Source: Trachythela sp. YZ-2020
Taxonomy: Eukaryota; Cnidaria; Anthozoa; Malacalcyonacea; Clavulariidae
DNA length: 64,000 nucleotides
NCBI GenBank assembly: GCA_016169945.1
Contig: JADLSH010000375.1
Coordinates: forward strand, 844,501 to 908,500
Direction: 5' to 3'
A program made the translations under genes and the position numbers. Position 1 is the first letter of the stretch. Each line of letters starts with the position of its first letter. Positions 8,774 through 19,699 of this stretch are shown here, piece after piece. The notes beneath the pieces are model-generated. The model was not told the DNA's origin, did not search any database, and saw only the letters and a program-made list of their open reading frames with translations.

Positions 8774-11756
8774 CTCTTTAAAGAACAAACTCGGACTCAT
8801 TCCTGAGAAATCAGAAGTGTTGAACTTGAACACTTTCGGGAATGATCAAGTCGAAAAGCGTAGATGTGACCAGGTTCGACTCCAGCTACAAGGGCAGACC
8901 AAGAACATTGAGATATCTGCTCTGTCATTCCCAAAGATTTGTGCGCCACTTTCTTTGACATTGGATATTACCGAATATCCACATTTAAACGGCTTGGAAC
9001 TTGCAGACGATAATCTACTTAGTGAGAATACATCATCATCTGACATAGACATTCTCATTGGGTCTGATTTCTACTACGATGTTATAACTGGAGAGATCCA
9101 GCGGGGTGATGAAGGTCCATGTGCGGTAAACAGCGAATTTGGCTGGCTGATATGTGGAAGTGCCAAAACCAAAAATCAGAGGAAAGAGGTAACGGGTGCA
9201 AATTTTGTTGCAGAGCGGGCAAACATGCAAGAATATGACACCTTTGTAAAGAGTGAGCAAGGGGATTTAACGGAAGCACTTGGGAAATTTTGGAACACAG
9301 AAGCAATTGGAATTCTGGAGGAATCAGACGTAACCGACAAAGAGTTTTTGAGGGATGTAAAGTACGACGAAGTACGAAAGCGGTATCAAGTGGGCTTGCC
9401 TTGGAAAGAAGGTTGTTTGCCTGAATCAAATGGTTATTCACAGTGTGTGAAACGATTAGAACATGTTTATTCGCGTTTGAAAGCCGAGCCAGAGTTACTG
9501 AACGAGTATGATCATGTTATTCAACAACAACTAGAGACGGGGATAATCGAACAGGTTTCAAATCCGACGGAACTTGAGGGAACACATTACCTACCACACC
9601 ATGGTGTGGTTCGACGCGAAAACCTAACAACAAAATTGCGTGTTGTTTTTGATGGATCAGCAAAGCACGGGAATGCCACCTTCTCAATTAACGAGTGTCT
9701 TGAAAAGGGACCGAATTTGGTACCTCATCTCTTCGATGTGCTTATTAAGTTTAGGGGATTTCCAATTGGAATTGCCTCCGATGTTGAGAAAGCGTTCCAC
9801 CAAATTGAACTAGATCCTAAGGACCGACGAATGCTTCGTTTTTTATGGTTTGATGATATTACGAAGGAACAACCCGAACTTGTTCATTACCAGTTTTCTC
9901 GTCTTGTGTTTGGACTAACGCCAAGCCCAGCAATTTTGTCGGCCCTTATAGAGCATCACCTGGAGAGTCAGGTGGAGGAACATTCAGAGATTGTTTCATT
10001 GTTGGAGGACTCCTTTTATGTCGATGATCTGATCAGCGGGGCATGGGATGATTCGGGAGCTGTTGAGATTTACGAGAAGTCCAACAAAATCATGGCGGAA
10101 GGCGGGTTCAAGTTGCGTAAGTGGACCTCTAATTCAAAGGCATTTCGAGAGCAAGTAGCACTGGATCAACAGACAACTGCAGAGGATTCTTCAGTTGTGG
10201 AGTTCCTTGAGAACGAGCATGGTGAAACCCTCGGGAGCGAAAACGAACAGTCGAAGAGTGAAACGGAAGCAAATGCCAAAGGTAAGCGAGAAATAGTAGA
10301 TGAAGATTTAAATGTTTCGGACAGTTTAAATGCTAAAGATAGTTTACAAATTGAACATGACAGTTCTCAAACAATCAATGAAAACGAAGAAAGTTCTGTT
10401 AAAATTCTCGGTGTTTCTTGGAATGTGGATTCCGACGAATTTGAGTATGATTTATCGAAGCTATATGAATATGCTAAAACTCTTCCTGCAACTAAGCGAT
10501 CTGTCTTGAAATTGTCTGCAAAGATTTTCGATCCTTTGGGATTTCTCTCACCATTTACGATTGTTATGAAAATGTTATTTCAAACTCTTTGTATCGAGAA
10601 CGTTGTTTGGGACGACCCTTTAACAGGGGAGGCGTTGAAAGCATGGAACGTGATCATGAACGACTTGTCGAGCTTAAACCCATTCAGAATACCACGCTGT
10701 TATTTTGACATTACCAATAACCCACTTATTTTCGAGCTTCATGGTTTTCCGGACGCATCATGTAAAGCATACGCTGCGGTGGTATATTTGCGAACTGTGT
10801 ACATGTATGGCGGAATTGATGTCAGACTCGTAGCTGCCAAAACTAGAGTAGCACCAGTAAAGAAACAATCGATACCAAGACTCGAACTGTTAGGTACGGT
10901 TATACTCGCTAGACTAGTTAATTGTGTACGAGAGGCAATTACCTCAATGCCAGTTGTTCCTAGAGTTGTGTTGTGGACGGCGGATTCATATACGGTTTTA
11001 TGCTGGATTCGGAACTCGAAGACCTGGAAAACGTATGTTCAAAATCGTGTGAACGAAATACGGAAACTTACTCAAATCGAAGAATGGAAATTTTGTCCCG
11101 GAGAATTCAACCCGGCAGATTTACCCTCTCGGGGATGTAATGCGTCGGAGCTTCTAGAGAATGAAATGTGGTGGAATGGTGCAGATTTTCTTAACCTAAC
11201 CGAAGAACATTGGCCACTCGATCCAGGCCACAGCGATAGAGACGATCAACGAACCAACGAAGAATTAGCAAAGTCGAAATCGAAACCCGAAGTAACGCGG
11301 TCGTTGGCGAATATGAGTACGAAGTCAAGTTTAAATCTCGATAACATTATAGACTGTCGACGTTTTAGCACGAAAGCGAAGTTATTACGAGTTACGGCGT
11401 ACGTGAAGAGATTCGTTGACAAAACACGAAGGGTGCGACCTTCGTCGATTGAAGTAACGGCGGAAGAAGTGAAAGCAGCAGAAAGATTATGGATACGTTC
11501 GATACAGCATTCTTGTTTCGCGGAAGAAACGAGTAGCTTGTTTGAATCGAAGACGAAAACACCGCAACTAGTGAAACAATTAGGGCTGTTTCGTGATGAG
11601 GAAGATTTAATTCGTTGCCAAGCTAGGCTCGATCAATCATCAGTGTTAGACACTTCCAAACGACCCATTCTTCTTCCAAGTAAACATTATTTCACCGACC
11701 TTGTAATCGTTGAGCATCATGATTTGGTGCATCATAACGGCATTAGGAGACTTTGA
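8774..11756 (+). pseudogene. Bel/Pao Pol: protease remnant, reverse transcriptase, RNase H
   Basis: The frame is open from 8628 to 11756, and recognisable Pol starts near 8760. The aspartic-protease (DUF1758) region begins abruptly at ITDSLKNKLG: the D-S/T-G catalytic segment that should precede it is gone, and the reading frame changes at the same place. RT follows, with VVFDGSAK, SDVEKAFHQIEL and the catalytic FYVDDL near 10017 (about residue 464 of the frame). Then come a Pao A17-type region (KIFDPLGFLSPFTI) and an RNase H region (HGFPDASCKAYAAVVY, then a TADS segment). The frame stops at 11756 in the integrase zinc-binding region, one base out of step with the next frame. RT residues look intact. 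Confidence 0.9.
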
Positions 11757-13024
11757 ATAGTATACGAGAAAAATATTGGATTGTACGAGGTCGCGAAGTA
11801 ACCAAACGGGTAACGAGATCATGTGTTGTGTGCAGAAGATTCGAAGGTAAGCCATTCGGAACGCCGAAAGTTCCTCAACTACCGCCCAGTCGAGTCAGCG
11901 ATGAACCACCCTTTGCGAACACAGGTATCGACTTCGCAGGACCATTATACGTCAGTTCGAAAGTGCCAAACCAGTTGGAAGGAGCGACGGAAAAGGCATA
12001 CGTATGTCTTTTGACCTGTGCATCGACCAGAGCTTTGCATTTAGAACTGGTGCCAAATTTATCGGTAGCAGCATTTTTACAAGCATTTCGACGATTTGTG
12101 GCACGCAGAGGGCTACCCTCTAGAATGTTGTCGGATAATGCAAAAACATTTAAAGGAGCTGAAAAGGAGATCAAAAGGATTACGAGATCTACAGAGGTGC
12201 AACGCTACATGACAGACAAGGGAGTTACATGGGAGTATATTATCGAGAAAGCCCCTTGGCATGGGGGGTTTTGGGAAAGAATGGTTAAGTGCGTCAAGCG
12301 TTGTTTAAAGAAAGTGGTTGGACGTGCAAGTTTGTCTTTTGAGGAAATGAGAACCTTATTGATCGAGATCGAAGGAACTCTGAATAACCGCCCATTAACG
12401 TACGTTTACGATGATGAACAGGGTATATCATATCCATTGACACCTTCTTCACTCATTTACGGTCGTACGATTGCCACAACCGCAAGCGATAAGCATTATG
12501 AAATCATTAGTACGAATGAAGCACTCACGCGTAGAGAAAAGTACCATCGAACACTATTGAGACATTTTGCGAACCAGTGGAGAGCTGAGTATCTTTTAAG
12601 TCTGTTGGAAACAGCTAGAGCAACCTCGGGAGCTAACAAGATTGTTGTCAGCGTAGGAGATTTGGTGATTTTGAAATCAGATCGGACTTCGCGCGCCTTT
12701 TGGAAGGTAGCAAAGGTAGAAGAACTTATCCCAAGTCGAGATAATGTTGTCAGAGCTGCAAAGATTTGTGTGGTCAACGAGAATGGTGGAAAACAATCGT
12801 GTTTGAGACGCCCAATCCAACATTTGATTCCGTTAGAATTACATTCTACATCGCGAAAGGAAGATGATCAAGAGGATCAGGGTGAGCCAGCTGTGGCGAA
12901 GGTTCATGCAGTGACGGAAGATCAAGTCGGGGTGAGCGAGCGCTCTACGAACGAAGAGAGATCAAGACGAAAGGCAGCGGTAAATTGTGATGCTGCTAGA
13001 AAGGAAGTACTGAAGTATTGTTGA
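11753..13024 (+). CDS. Bel/Pao integrase region (split from Pol by a frameshift)
   Basis: This 423-residue frame continues Pol after a one-base shift near 11747-11752. It opens with the zinc-binding tail (CVVCRRFEGKPFG). The DDE integrase core follows, with Asp in TGIDFAGPL, Asp in MLSDNAKTF and Glu in APWHGGFWERM, so all three catalytic acids are visible. The C-terminal DUF5641 region (VGDLVILKSD, FWKVAKVEEL) is present. Integrase inserts the cDNA. The ATG at 11753 is unlikely to be a true start; the protein was presumably made as part of Pol. Confidence 0.9.
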   Translation: MNSIREKYWIVRGREVTKRVTRSCVVCRRFEGKPFGTPKVPQLPPSRVSDEPPFANTGIDFAGPLYVSSKVPNQLEGATEKAYVCLLTCASTRALHLELVPNLSVAAFLQAFRRFVARRGLPSRMLSDNAKTFKGAEKEIKRITRSTEVQRYMTDKGVTWEYIIEKAPWHGGFWERMVKCVKRCLKKVVGRASLSFEEMRTLLIEIEGTLNNRPLTYVYDDEQGISYPLTPSSLIYGRTIATTASDKHYEIISTNEALTRREKYHRTLLRHFANQWRAEYLLSLLETARATSGANKIVVSVGDLVILKSDRTSRAFWKVAKVEELIPSRDNVVRAAKICVVNENGGKQSCLRRPIQHLIPLELHSTSRKEDDQEDQGEPAVAKVHAVTEDQVGVSERSTNEERSRRKAAVNCDAARKEVLKYC

Positions 13025-13100
13025 CATTTTGGACTGTCTTTATATATTTTGTATTTGTTAGGTTCATATCATTTCATTTGAAGAATGATATCCTCGGGAG

Positions 13101-13289
13101 TGTAACGAACTTCCGGTTTTATGTATGACGTAGTACTTTTAGATTGAACATGTGCGAGAGTCTTATGGGGAATTTTACGAGTAGAACAACAACAACTGCA
13201 GTGAACTGCTACAAGTTTTAGTTTATTTTATCATTGTAATTATGTGAGTCTATTAAATTTATATCACTATACGGGACGACTTCATTACA
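13101..13289 (+). repeat. 3' LTR
   Basis: 189 bp, apparently identical to 6880-7068. A short purine stretch (cgggag) precedes it. Positions 13025-13100 hold no gene. Confidence 0.95.
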
Positions 13290-14877
13290 ATATGGAGCTA
13301 AGCTCGCTCGATTTGGAGCTAAGCTCGTTCGATTTGGAGCTAAGCTCGCTCGATTTGGAGCTAGGCTCGCTCGATATGTTAGGATTCAATGATTCACTCT
13401 TTAGGATTCAATGATTCAATCTTAAGATTCAATGATTCAATCTTAGGATTCAATGATTCAATCCTAGGATTCAATAATCCACTCTTAGGATTCAATGATT
13501 CAATCTTAGGATTCAATGATTCACTCTTAGGATTCAATGATTCACTCTTAGGATTCAATGATTCAATCTTAGTCATGGTCGTACTCATAAGTCATAAGTC
13601 ATAAGTCATAAGTCATAAGTCATAAGTCATAAGTCATAAGTCATAAGTCATAAGTCATAAGTCATAAGTCATAGAAATTGAATTAGTTAACAAGTATATC
13701 AGAGATATGCTTGCTCGGTATGGGTTAAAGAAATGTAAAGTTGTGGTTAAAAGGTGAAAAAGCTATGAGGTTGATTCGGACAATGTATACTCCCAAGCGA
13801 GTGATGGAGTTTAAGAATAATAGGTTCTTAGAAGCAGACCCAAAGCAGACCTTAGTTAAAAATATGTTTAATTGGGTAGACTTTTCAGATTGGAGACCTT
13901 AAGATTTAGCAATTGCAAGATTATCCCCCCGAAGGTAGACAAAAAAAAATAAAGATACAAAAGACACCTAAACGATATGCTCTTAGGAGCAGACCTTACT
14001 AACGCTGTAAAAGAAATTATAATCAATAAATGTGTTTTAAAAATTAATTATGTGTGTGTTGTATGTACATTGTACAATATTTCCCCGTGCTATAATAATA
14101 TATTCTAAATTTATTCAAATTGTTAAGCTAGAAAATCTTAATTGCCCGTAATTACCTAACAAGCGCTAAATGTTTATATACAATGTTTGTATATGCTTGT
14201 AAATCTCGCTTAAAAATCACTGCTTTTCCCACTGTGCTACATCTAAAACGCTTTAAACTTTGTAAGGTTTAGATCCCTTTAAGAACTATGTTTTTACAAT
14301 CGCTTGGCAAACATATATTTGTATTTCTCTATAAGACCTTAGCTATGCCGATTAAACCTTAAGATCTTCTCGTTTCAGAAAGCTATATCTCTGCTTGTTA
14401 CTATTTCGCATAAGGTAATAATACTTTACTAGGTTAAGCGTCGCTATATTAGTTATATAAGCCGTTTCGTATAAGGTGATATTAGATACGAGAATATATT
14501 ATTTACTCGTTGTCGAAACGGACTGTGTTTGGAACACAAAGTTTGGGAACTTTATAGGGACGCTATAGCTATTGTGATAAAAAGCGTCAGGATTAACTCT
14601 TTTTGTGATGAAAATGTTGAGCTCAGCTTAATGACTGTTTTGCCCAAACGCGCCTTGTATATCATTATGATGTCAATACATAATTATGTTTATGTTAATG
14701 ATGAGTTGCGTTCGCGGCCCCCTGCGGCCCCCTATATGCTAGTGTTTGCGGCCCCCTTGCATACTAATTAGTGTGGCCCCCTGCGCCCCCCTGCGCCCCC
14801 CTGCGCCCCCCTGCGCCCCCCTGCGCCCCCCTGCGCCCTCCTAAAAATAAGGCTCGATCGGCCTGTATAATACTACT
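13290..14877. repeat. right arm of the foldback element (outer part)
   Basis: The mirror image of 5034-6629 with a few percent differences: minisatellite B, minisatellite A, a shorter heptamer array (13586-13671), AT-rich unique sequence, and tandem cccccctgcg units next to the terminus. Confidence 0.85.
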
Positions 14878-14883
14878 CATGTG

Positions 14884-15110
14884 CTTTTATAGTGAATACA
14901 AAAGCGATCACGTGATAAAAAATAAACCAATCAGATGGATTTAATCAAAACAAACTATAAACAAAATATGGAAATCACATCACAAAATATATTAGCATGT
15001 AAGTAGCAGCGAACAAAGATAACAAAGCAAGAAAGACAGAAAACAAGGAACGGATAGATAAGGTGAGATGTAGAGTATCTGCTGATGGCAGACATAACTC
15101 CTGTCTGTTT
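14884..15110 (-). mobile_element. Penelope-like element terminal fragment (right part)
   Basis: Continues the PLE tail interrupted at 5033. It matches 90-300 of the window (gtgcttttatagtga, then ggtgagatgtagagta). Confidence 0.6.
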
Positions 15111-15958
15111 ATGGGTCTATACTATATGTCGGGACTACTAGAAAAACGTGGTTCTCTTTTATTCTCTAACGGATTAATGACGTAATGTAAACGAAGTTAA
15201 CAAACTTTGAATTTGGTTTATGAAAATTGCGCAGATCGATAGTTTCAGAAAACGGACTATCATTTTTAGACCTGAACTGAAGACTTTTTACCAACGAATC
15301 TGGTACATCGTATCTTTCCTGACTGATTTTGATCAACTTAGTGGAGTTTTCCCCTTCACCTACTTGGCAAGTATTGTTGTGCATCGCGCCATTGTATTTC
15401 GACTCATGAGAGCATTAGTGCTGTTCGAAACACCTAGAGATAACAGAAAACGCTACTATTCGGTTCAGTAAGAGTGAAATGAAGATGACACCTTTTAGGC
15501 CATAAATCGTGGTCGTGTTTGTGCCACCTTGTTTAAAGGAGTTGATTCGAACTCTAAAGCCAGGCGCCGACACTCCGAATTTAGTCTACCGATTTAGATT
15601 GCATTGTTACAACGAAAAACGAAAAATGTCCAGTGGCAAAATCTGTGGTGACTCGTTTATTATTCTCGCTCCATTTTTTTACTACTCACCATGCGTATAT
15701 AAACCATAAATCGGTAGACTGAAATCGTAGCGTGCGCGCCCGACCTAAGGCTAAGGCTGGAGGTCAGCGACTATTTTTGTCTATGTCGTTCAGAAAGCAG
15801 AATTCTTGGTCTACCAGCTTTGACATCATGAGATAATATTTCTGTACGAAAAATACATTTGGAATATTTTTGAGAAGAGTTGTGTTTGTTAATTTCAAAA
15901 CATGTTGCAGATTATTCCGTAACAGTTAATACTAAAATCATGAAATATTGCAGCATTT
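15111..15958. other. intergenic, no supported gene
   Basis: Shared with 25350-26180. Short frames at 15220-15471 and 15509-15709 match nothing I recognise. A 14-base inverted pair (agtctaccgattta and its complement) lies near 15591 and 15707. Confidence 0.4.
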
Positions 15959-16020
15959 CGATAAAATACAATAATCTATGGTTGCCATGAAGACAGGATT
16001 CAGAAGTGTCTACTTGGTAT

Positions 16021-16264
16021 GTTTAAAAAATGATGTTGCCAAAGATCTGGAGTGCATCATCTGCAAGGAAATTATATAGAGCCACCCGCAGTATTTGACG
16101 TCTGTTGCGAGAAGATACTTCGTTGCGAAATGACCTGTATAACTCGGGCTATTGCGGCATCAAGAGCTTGCCCAAATTGTAGAAGTCCTGAAACGGAGGG
16201 AATACATCTTGTACGTGGATTAGAAACCCTTAGTCAGTTAAAAGTGGAACTTTATAAAGAGTAG
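16021..16264 (+). pseudogene. RING-finger gene remnant, copy 1 (zinc site kept, frame broken)
   Basis: It reads DLECIICKEII, then after a one-base frame change EPPAVFDVCCEKILRC, and then ACPNCRSPETEG. This is a C-x2-C ... CC ... C ... C-x2-C pattern, as in RING/U-box ubiquitin ligases, where the domain holds two zinc ions and recruits an E2. The break is at about 16071-16076 (attatatag). The stop is at 16262-16264. Copy 2 (26184) keeps the upstream helix-rich frame but has lost the RING core. Neither copy can make the full protein. Confidence 0.55.
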
Positions 16265-16528
16265 ATATACGGTAGCCAGTATCCAAGAAAGTTCACATAA
16301 TCGTTTCACTACTCCGTTCTGTTGTGTTATTTTAAATTTGTGAAACATGTAACATTAACTGTCATGTCCAACGTACTTTACTATACTATACTAACAGTAC
16401 GTGTTTAAGAAACATTACTCATTGATGAACCACACATACTTTAGTACATTAAAATATAATTTGTACCCCGACACAAATTATATGTCCAGTTAACTTCTGT
16501 TTTGAAAATCAGATCAATTACTCAATGA

Positions 16529-16777
16529 TCATTGATAGGTATGTGCGCCTGGCTTGTGTTGCCAAAAAATATTTGCGTCAGCCATTAAAGCAGCTAACTG
16601 CCTTGTAAGATCACAAAAGTCATTAACTGCATGTTTGAAAGAGTGGTCAAGACCATTGACAAGGTGGCCAGATATAGCATTGACATCGTGTACATTGTTC
16701 AACCAAAGTGATTCTCTTCTTACTTGCAAATTCTCATCGCCACCTACAGGATCCTCCCCAAACTGCATGCGAGTCAA
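16529..16777 (-). CDS. uncharacterised 82-residue open frame
   Basis: Open in both copies of the block (also 26690-26938). It has a hydrophilic, helix-like composition with a segment reading SGHLVNGLDHSFKHAVND. I do not recognise it. The opposite strand is also open over the same stretch, and the copies are too similar to show selection. It could be an exon or noise. Confidence 0.2.
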   Translation of the reverse strand: MTRMQFGEDPVGGDENLQVRRESLWLNNVHDVNAISGHLVNGLDHSFKHAVNDFCDLTRQLAALMADANIFWQHKPGAHTYQ

Positions 16778-16840
16778 TTGTTAATCTTCCTCAGAACAAT
16801 AATTGGTCCTAGAAACTGTATCAATAATACTGATGTTTTA

Positions 16841-17114
16841 ACTTCCCGCAAAAGACGTGTTGTCACAGATGTCTTCAAATCGCTACACTCGCTTGGTCCT
16901 AACTTCCCGCATGTTAGATTTGAACGCTTCAATCATGGAATAAATACCCGGAACAACAACTCTCGCTTAATTATTCCAAAAGTGAAGACGGAGGCTGGAA
17001 GAAAGTCGTTTGCGGTACAAGGAGCTCTGATGTTCAACTCTCTTAGTCTCTTAGTGAAGAACTAAGAAACGAGAATTCAATTATTAACTTTAGAAGGAAA
17101 GTCAAAACTGTTAT
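16841..17114 (+). mobile_element. 3' fragment of a non-LTR retrotransposon
   Basis: Encodes a typical LINE RT-protein tail: a TRNNNSRLIIPKVKTEAGRK segment, then KSFAVQGALMFNSLS, and after a one-base shift NFRRKVKTVI with a stop. The part after 16868 is missing from copy 2, where 16869-17527 is deleted. Confidence 0.65.
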
Positions 17115-17620
17115 ATAAACGATTTTAACTTTTAACATTTTATAATGAACGATTTAAACTTTAAAATATTATATATGTAAATAGTTCTAGTTTTGACATT
17201 TTAACTTTTAGATTTTTATCTTTTAATTTTACTACAGGTCCTTCATTGATAGCAGGCTCCTCCTAGCCTGAAGGCTAACCTGTATAAATATGTTAAATAA
17301 TAATGATTATTATTTATTGAAAATAATTCAAGAGTTTTGATTGGCTAAGAGCTGTCGGTGAAATTGTCATATCCGCTCGGTAGCTGCCCAAATTTGGAGT
17401 TATGACATCACCGTGGAATATTGAAAACAAATATACCACGTTTGACGTAATTTCGTGGTATATTGAAAAACAATGTAACGCGCTATGACGTCACGCTAAT
17501 TTATGCGGCTTATGCCAAAAGCGGGAAAATAGAAATGGCTTCCTCAAAGGAAAGGTTCGCCTTGGGGAAGGTGAAATTAAAAAAATGCCCGAAGAAAAAG
17601 ATTACAAATAAATAATAAAA

Positions 17621-17769
17621 TAATTATTGAATTCGGTTCTCGCAGGATATGAGGAATTATTAAGGCCTCGGTTTGTGTTATCTGCCTCAGCCTTCGGCTT
17701 CGGCAGATAACACAACCCTCGGCGCGCCTTAATAATTCCTCATATCCTACTCGACCTCATTCAATAATT
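17621..17769. mobile_element. palindromic MITE, copy 1
   Basis: Nearly one long hairpin: AATTATTGAATTCGG on the left, the complement of CCTCATTCAATAATT on the right, and inner arms ggatatgaggaattattaag and tgtgttatctgcc. Relatives are at 27124-27271 and 58724-58812. Its edge supplies the stop of the integrase-core gene exon beginning at 17888. Confidence 0.7.
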
Positions 17770-19177
17770 GTTCATAATAAATAGATTTTCATAATGCAAC
17801 ACAGCTTCATCACAGGTTGGAATGTAATTGGGGTCAATTGGTTGTGCCAAATTGTTGTTGTCTTTCAAAATGATAGGCTTTCCCCTTCCTATTATATAAT
17901 GAGAAACAAAATAGATACCTTTTTGCAGGTGATGATAAATAATTATTTCGAAAAACATCAAAAACGAAAAATATCTTCGTGGAACTGTCAACATATTGGT
18001 AACTTTGTAACGAAAAAGGAATGGTATATAACAAAGCATTTCGAATCAAATCAATTCGGATCCATAACAGTTTGTAAAAACAGTACATTATGCAGTGTCA
18101 GAATCTGACTCGTAATGAGTTTCCCTTCCTGATGGCATAACCCCCTCCCCTAGGCCTATGTGAACAGCTTTCATCCGATTAGTTACCTCCCCGTCAAAGA
18201 TGACGTAACTGTCGATTTATCTAGCATTATAGTAACATGCAAGTACTGCATGGGATGCTGCTTTGTTTCAATATGACGGAATAGGATTTTTCAATTTTCT
18301 TACTAATTGTGTTAAGTCACCAATTTTACATGTGAGACTATCCATGGACGATGACGACAATCGATTTATAACACCTTTTCAATTACACCTATTACAAATA
18401 AGAGACATTACATACTTGGTATGTAATGGTTGTTCCAGGATTGGACCACGTGTGTTGTTGCAATGGATACTATCGTTCGCGTTACCCATGAGACACAATA
18501 CTTGATTTCATTGTCTTCCGTGTCGATTTCATCACGTTCTTCCATATCAACCTTTTTAAGGGATAGTTGGCTCGTCCATTTATTTCAACCCAAAAACGTT
18601 CAATAGGAAGATTCTAAAAAATTGACTGGCGGTTAATTACTATATATCGATATCATATAGATCAATAGAGCAAAGATACTTTTCGCTTACCTCGAGGTTG
18701 TCACTACAGCCTGTTTCATCGAAGAAGGAATCTTCAGGTGGCTGACAAATTTCGAAAAGTGGAAAAAAGCTTTGGAAGAAAAACTCTGTCTCATGAAAGA
18801 AGCAAACAATTTTTACTTAATAATCAAGATAAAAAATAATTTCGACTTGTAAACACAAAAACAAATTTCAAATAAACAACTTAAACAAAAAAGGAATACA
18901 TGGAATGTTTGAACGTCCACCCGCCCACGTTTCGACAACAACCATTTCAAAATTTGGCAGCCACCTGAACTATACATAAATGTAGGAAATTATAAAGGGC
19001 ATTATTTACATGTTTAGATTCTTTTTGTCGATGTGGATCCATCTCAGTATTCCTTCTTAGATCCATCTCAGGATCCATCTCAGTATTCCTTCAGTTCTTA
19101 CAAACTGTAACAAACATAACTCTTTTCCGTGGTCAGACCTGATCTGGTCAACCATTCCGAAATCAAGAACGGTTTTC
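17761..19177 (-). pseudogene. integrase-core (DDE) gene, 3' exons only, copy 1
   Basis: Minus-strand exons with plausible splice sites. Exon at 19177-19102 (76 bp): LDFGMVDQIRSDHGKE, carrying the second catalytic Asp of an rve-type core. Exon at 18613-18416: IERFWVEINGRANYPLKR, then after a one-base shift YCVSWVTRTIVSIATTH and VVQSWNNHYIP, with a GTATGT donor. Exon at 17888-17761: RRGKPIILKDNNNLA then YIPTCDEAVLHYEN, with acceptor TATAATAG. The exon phases fit each other. Such integrase-core genes occur in many copies in fish and cnidarians; they look transposase-derived. The 5' exons are absent from this copy. A candidate extra exon near 18690-18760 (donor GTAAGC) is unproven. The 3' end is cut by a MITE. 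Confidence 0.65.
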
Positions 19178-19612
19178 CTGGAAAGTGTACAAAACAAACA
19201 GTCTACATTTTTCAAGTGCATTACATGTTAAAATACGGTAGTTAACATGGTTAACTCTTTTTTCTTGTGAATTTCGATTTCGATCTTCTGGTTTACTTCC
19301 TGGACTCTGTAATGTAGTTGTAAGCTTGTGGAAGCAAATATTTCTATTAAAGTTGTGCTTTTCCAGAGCAGAGCTGGTTGGCGCGTGAGAGTAAAACTAA
19401 AAGGTATAATGTTTATGCAAACTGTTGATATTACAGAATCATTCCAGAGAATTAACACGCGAGTAGAACGTTTTCATGATTTTCTAACCCTGCTGGAAAA
19501 TATGGTGACTCGTGTTCCCCGCAAGTCAGCAAATGCAATCCTACTTTTTGATAGTGTTTCCTTGAGAATGATACTGCAATAGAATTGAAACACTGCATCT
19601 CCTCTTTGATAA
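18898..19612. repeat. block repeated three times (with 28426 and 33957)
   Basis: The same 0.7-kb segment begins at 18898, 28428 and 33958. It holds the 76-bp integrase exon and part of an intron. Its right end at 19612 is the right limit of duplicated block 1. Positions 19613-19777 link to the next PLE fragment. Confidence 0.9.
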
Positions 19613-19699
19613 GCGCTCTCAAAAAAAAAGCGCGCGCTCTAAACAAAACTCCGCTCTAAACAAAACTCCCTCCCCACAATAGAACGCCTGCCACGCAGG

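Larger units (their letters stand above)
6880..13289 (+). mobile_element. Bel/Pao LTR retrotransposon, recent insertion, defective
   Basis: A complete LTR structure of 6410 bp: two 189-bp LTRs that look identical, a primer-binding site, gag, pol and integrase regions, and a 5-bp target duplication ATATG (6875-6879 and 13290-13294). It sits in minisatellite B of the foldback element. Identical LTRs indicate a young insertion. The coding region nevertheless has several frameshifts and a deletion of the protease active site. Confidence 0.95.
5034..14877. mobile_element. foldback DNA element with AG...CT ends, Polinton-like signature, non-autonomous
   Basis: A 6-bp target duplication CATGTG (5028-5033 and 14878-14883) flanks termini AGTAGTATTATACAGGCC and their reverse complement. 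The second copy of the block, near 25130, shows the empty site with one CATGTG. The two arms (1596 bp left, about 1833 bp right) meet at a palindromic centre near 6629/6630, so the element is almost wholly inverted repeat. A 6-bp duplication, AG/CT termini and very long terminal repeats are the described signature of Polinton/Maverick elements, but no Polinton gene is present. Without the nested Bel/Pao element the length is about 3.4 kb. Confidence 0.75.

Noticed and set aside
11753..11761. The ATG at 11753 as a genuine separate integrase start
   Set aside because: Bel/Pao elements make integrase as part of Pol; the ATG appears only because of a one-base frame change in the zinc-binding region.
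19328..19582. An 84-residue open frame repeated at 34388-34642 and partly at 28907-29110
   Set aside because: It lies within an intron of the minus-strand integrase-core gene, is frameshifted in one copy and resembles nothing. The repetition is explained by the duplications.
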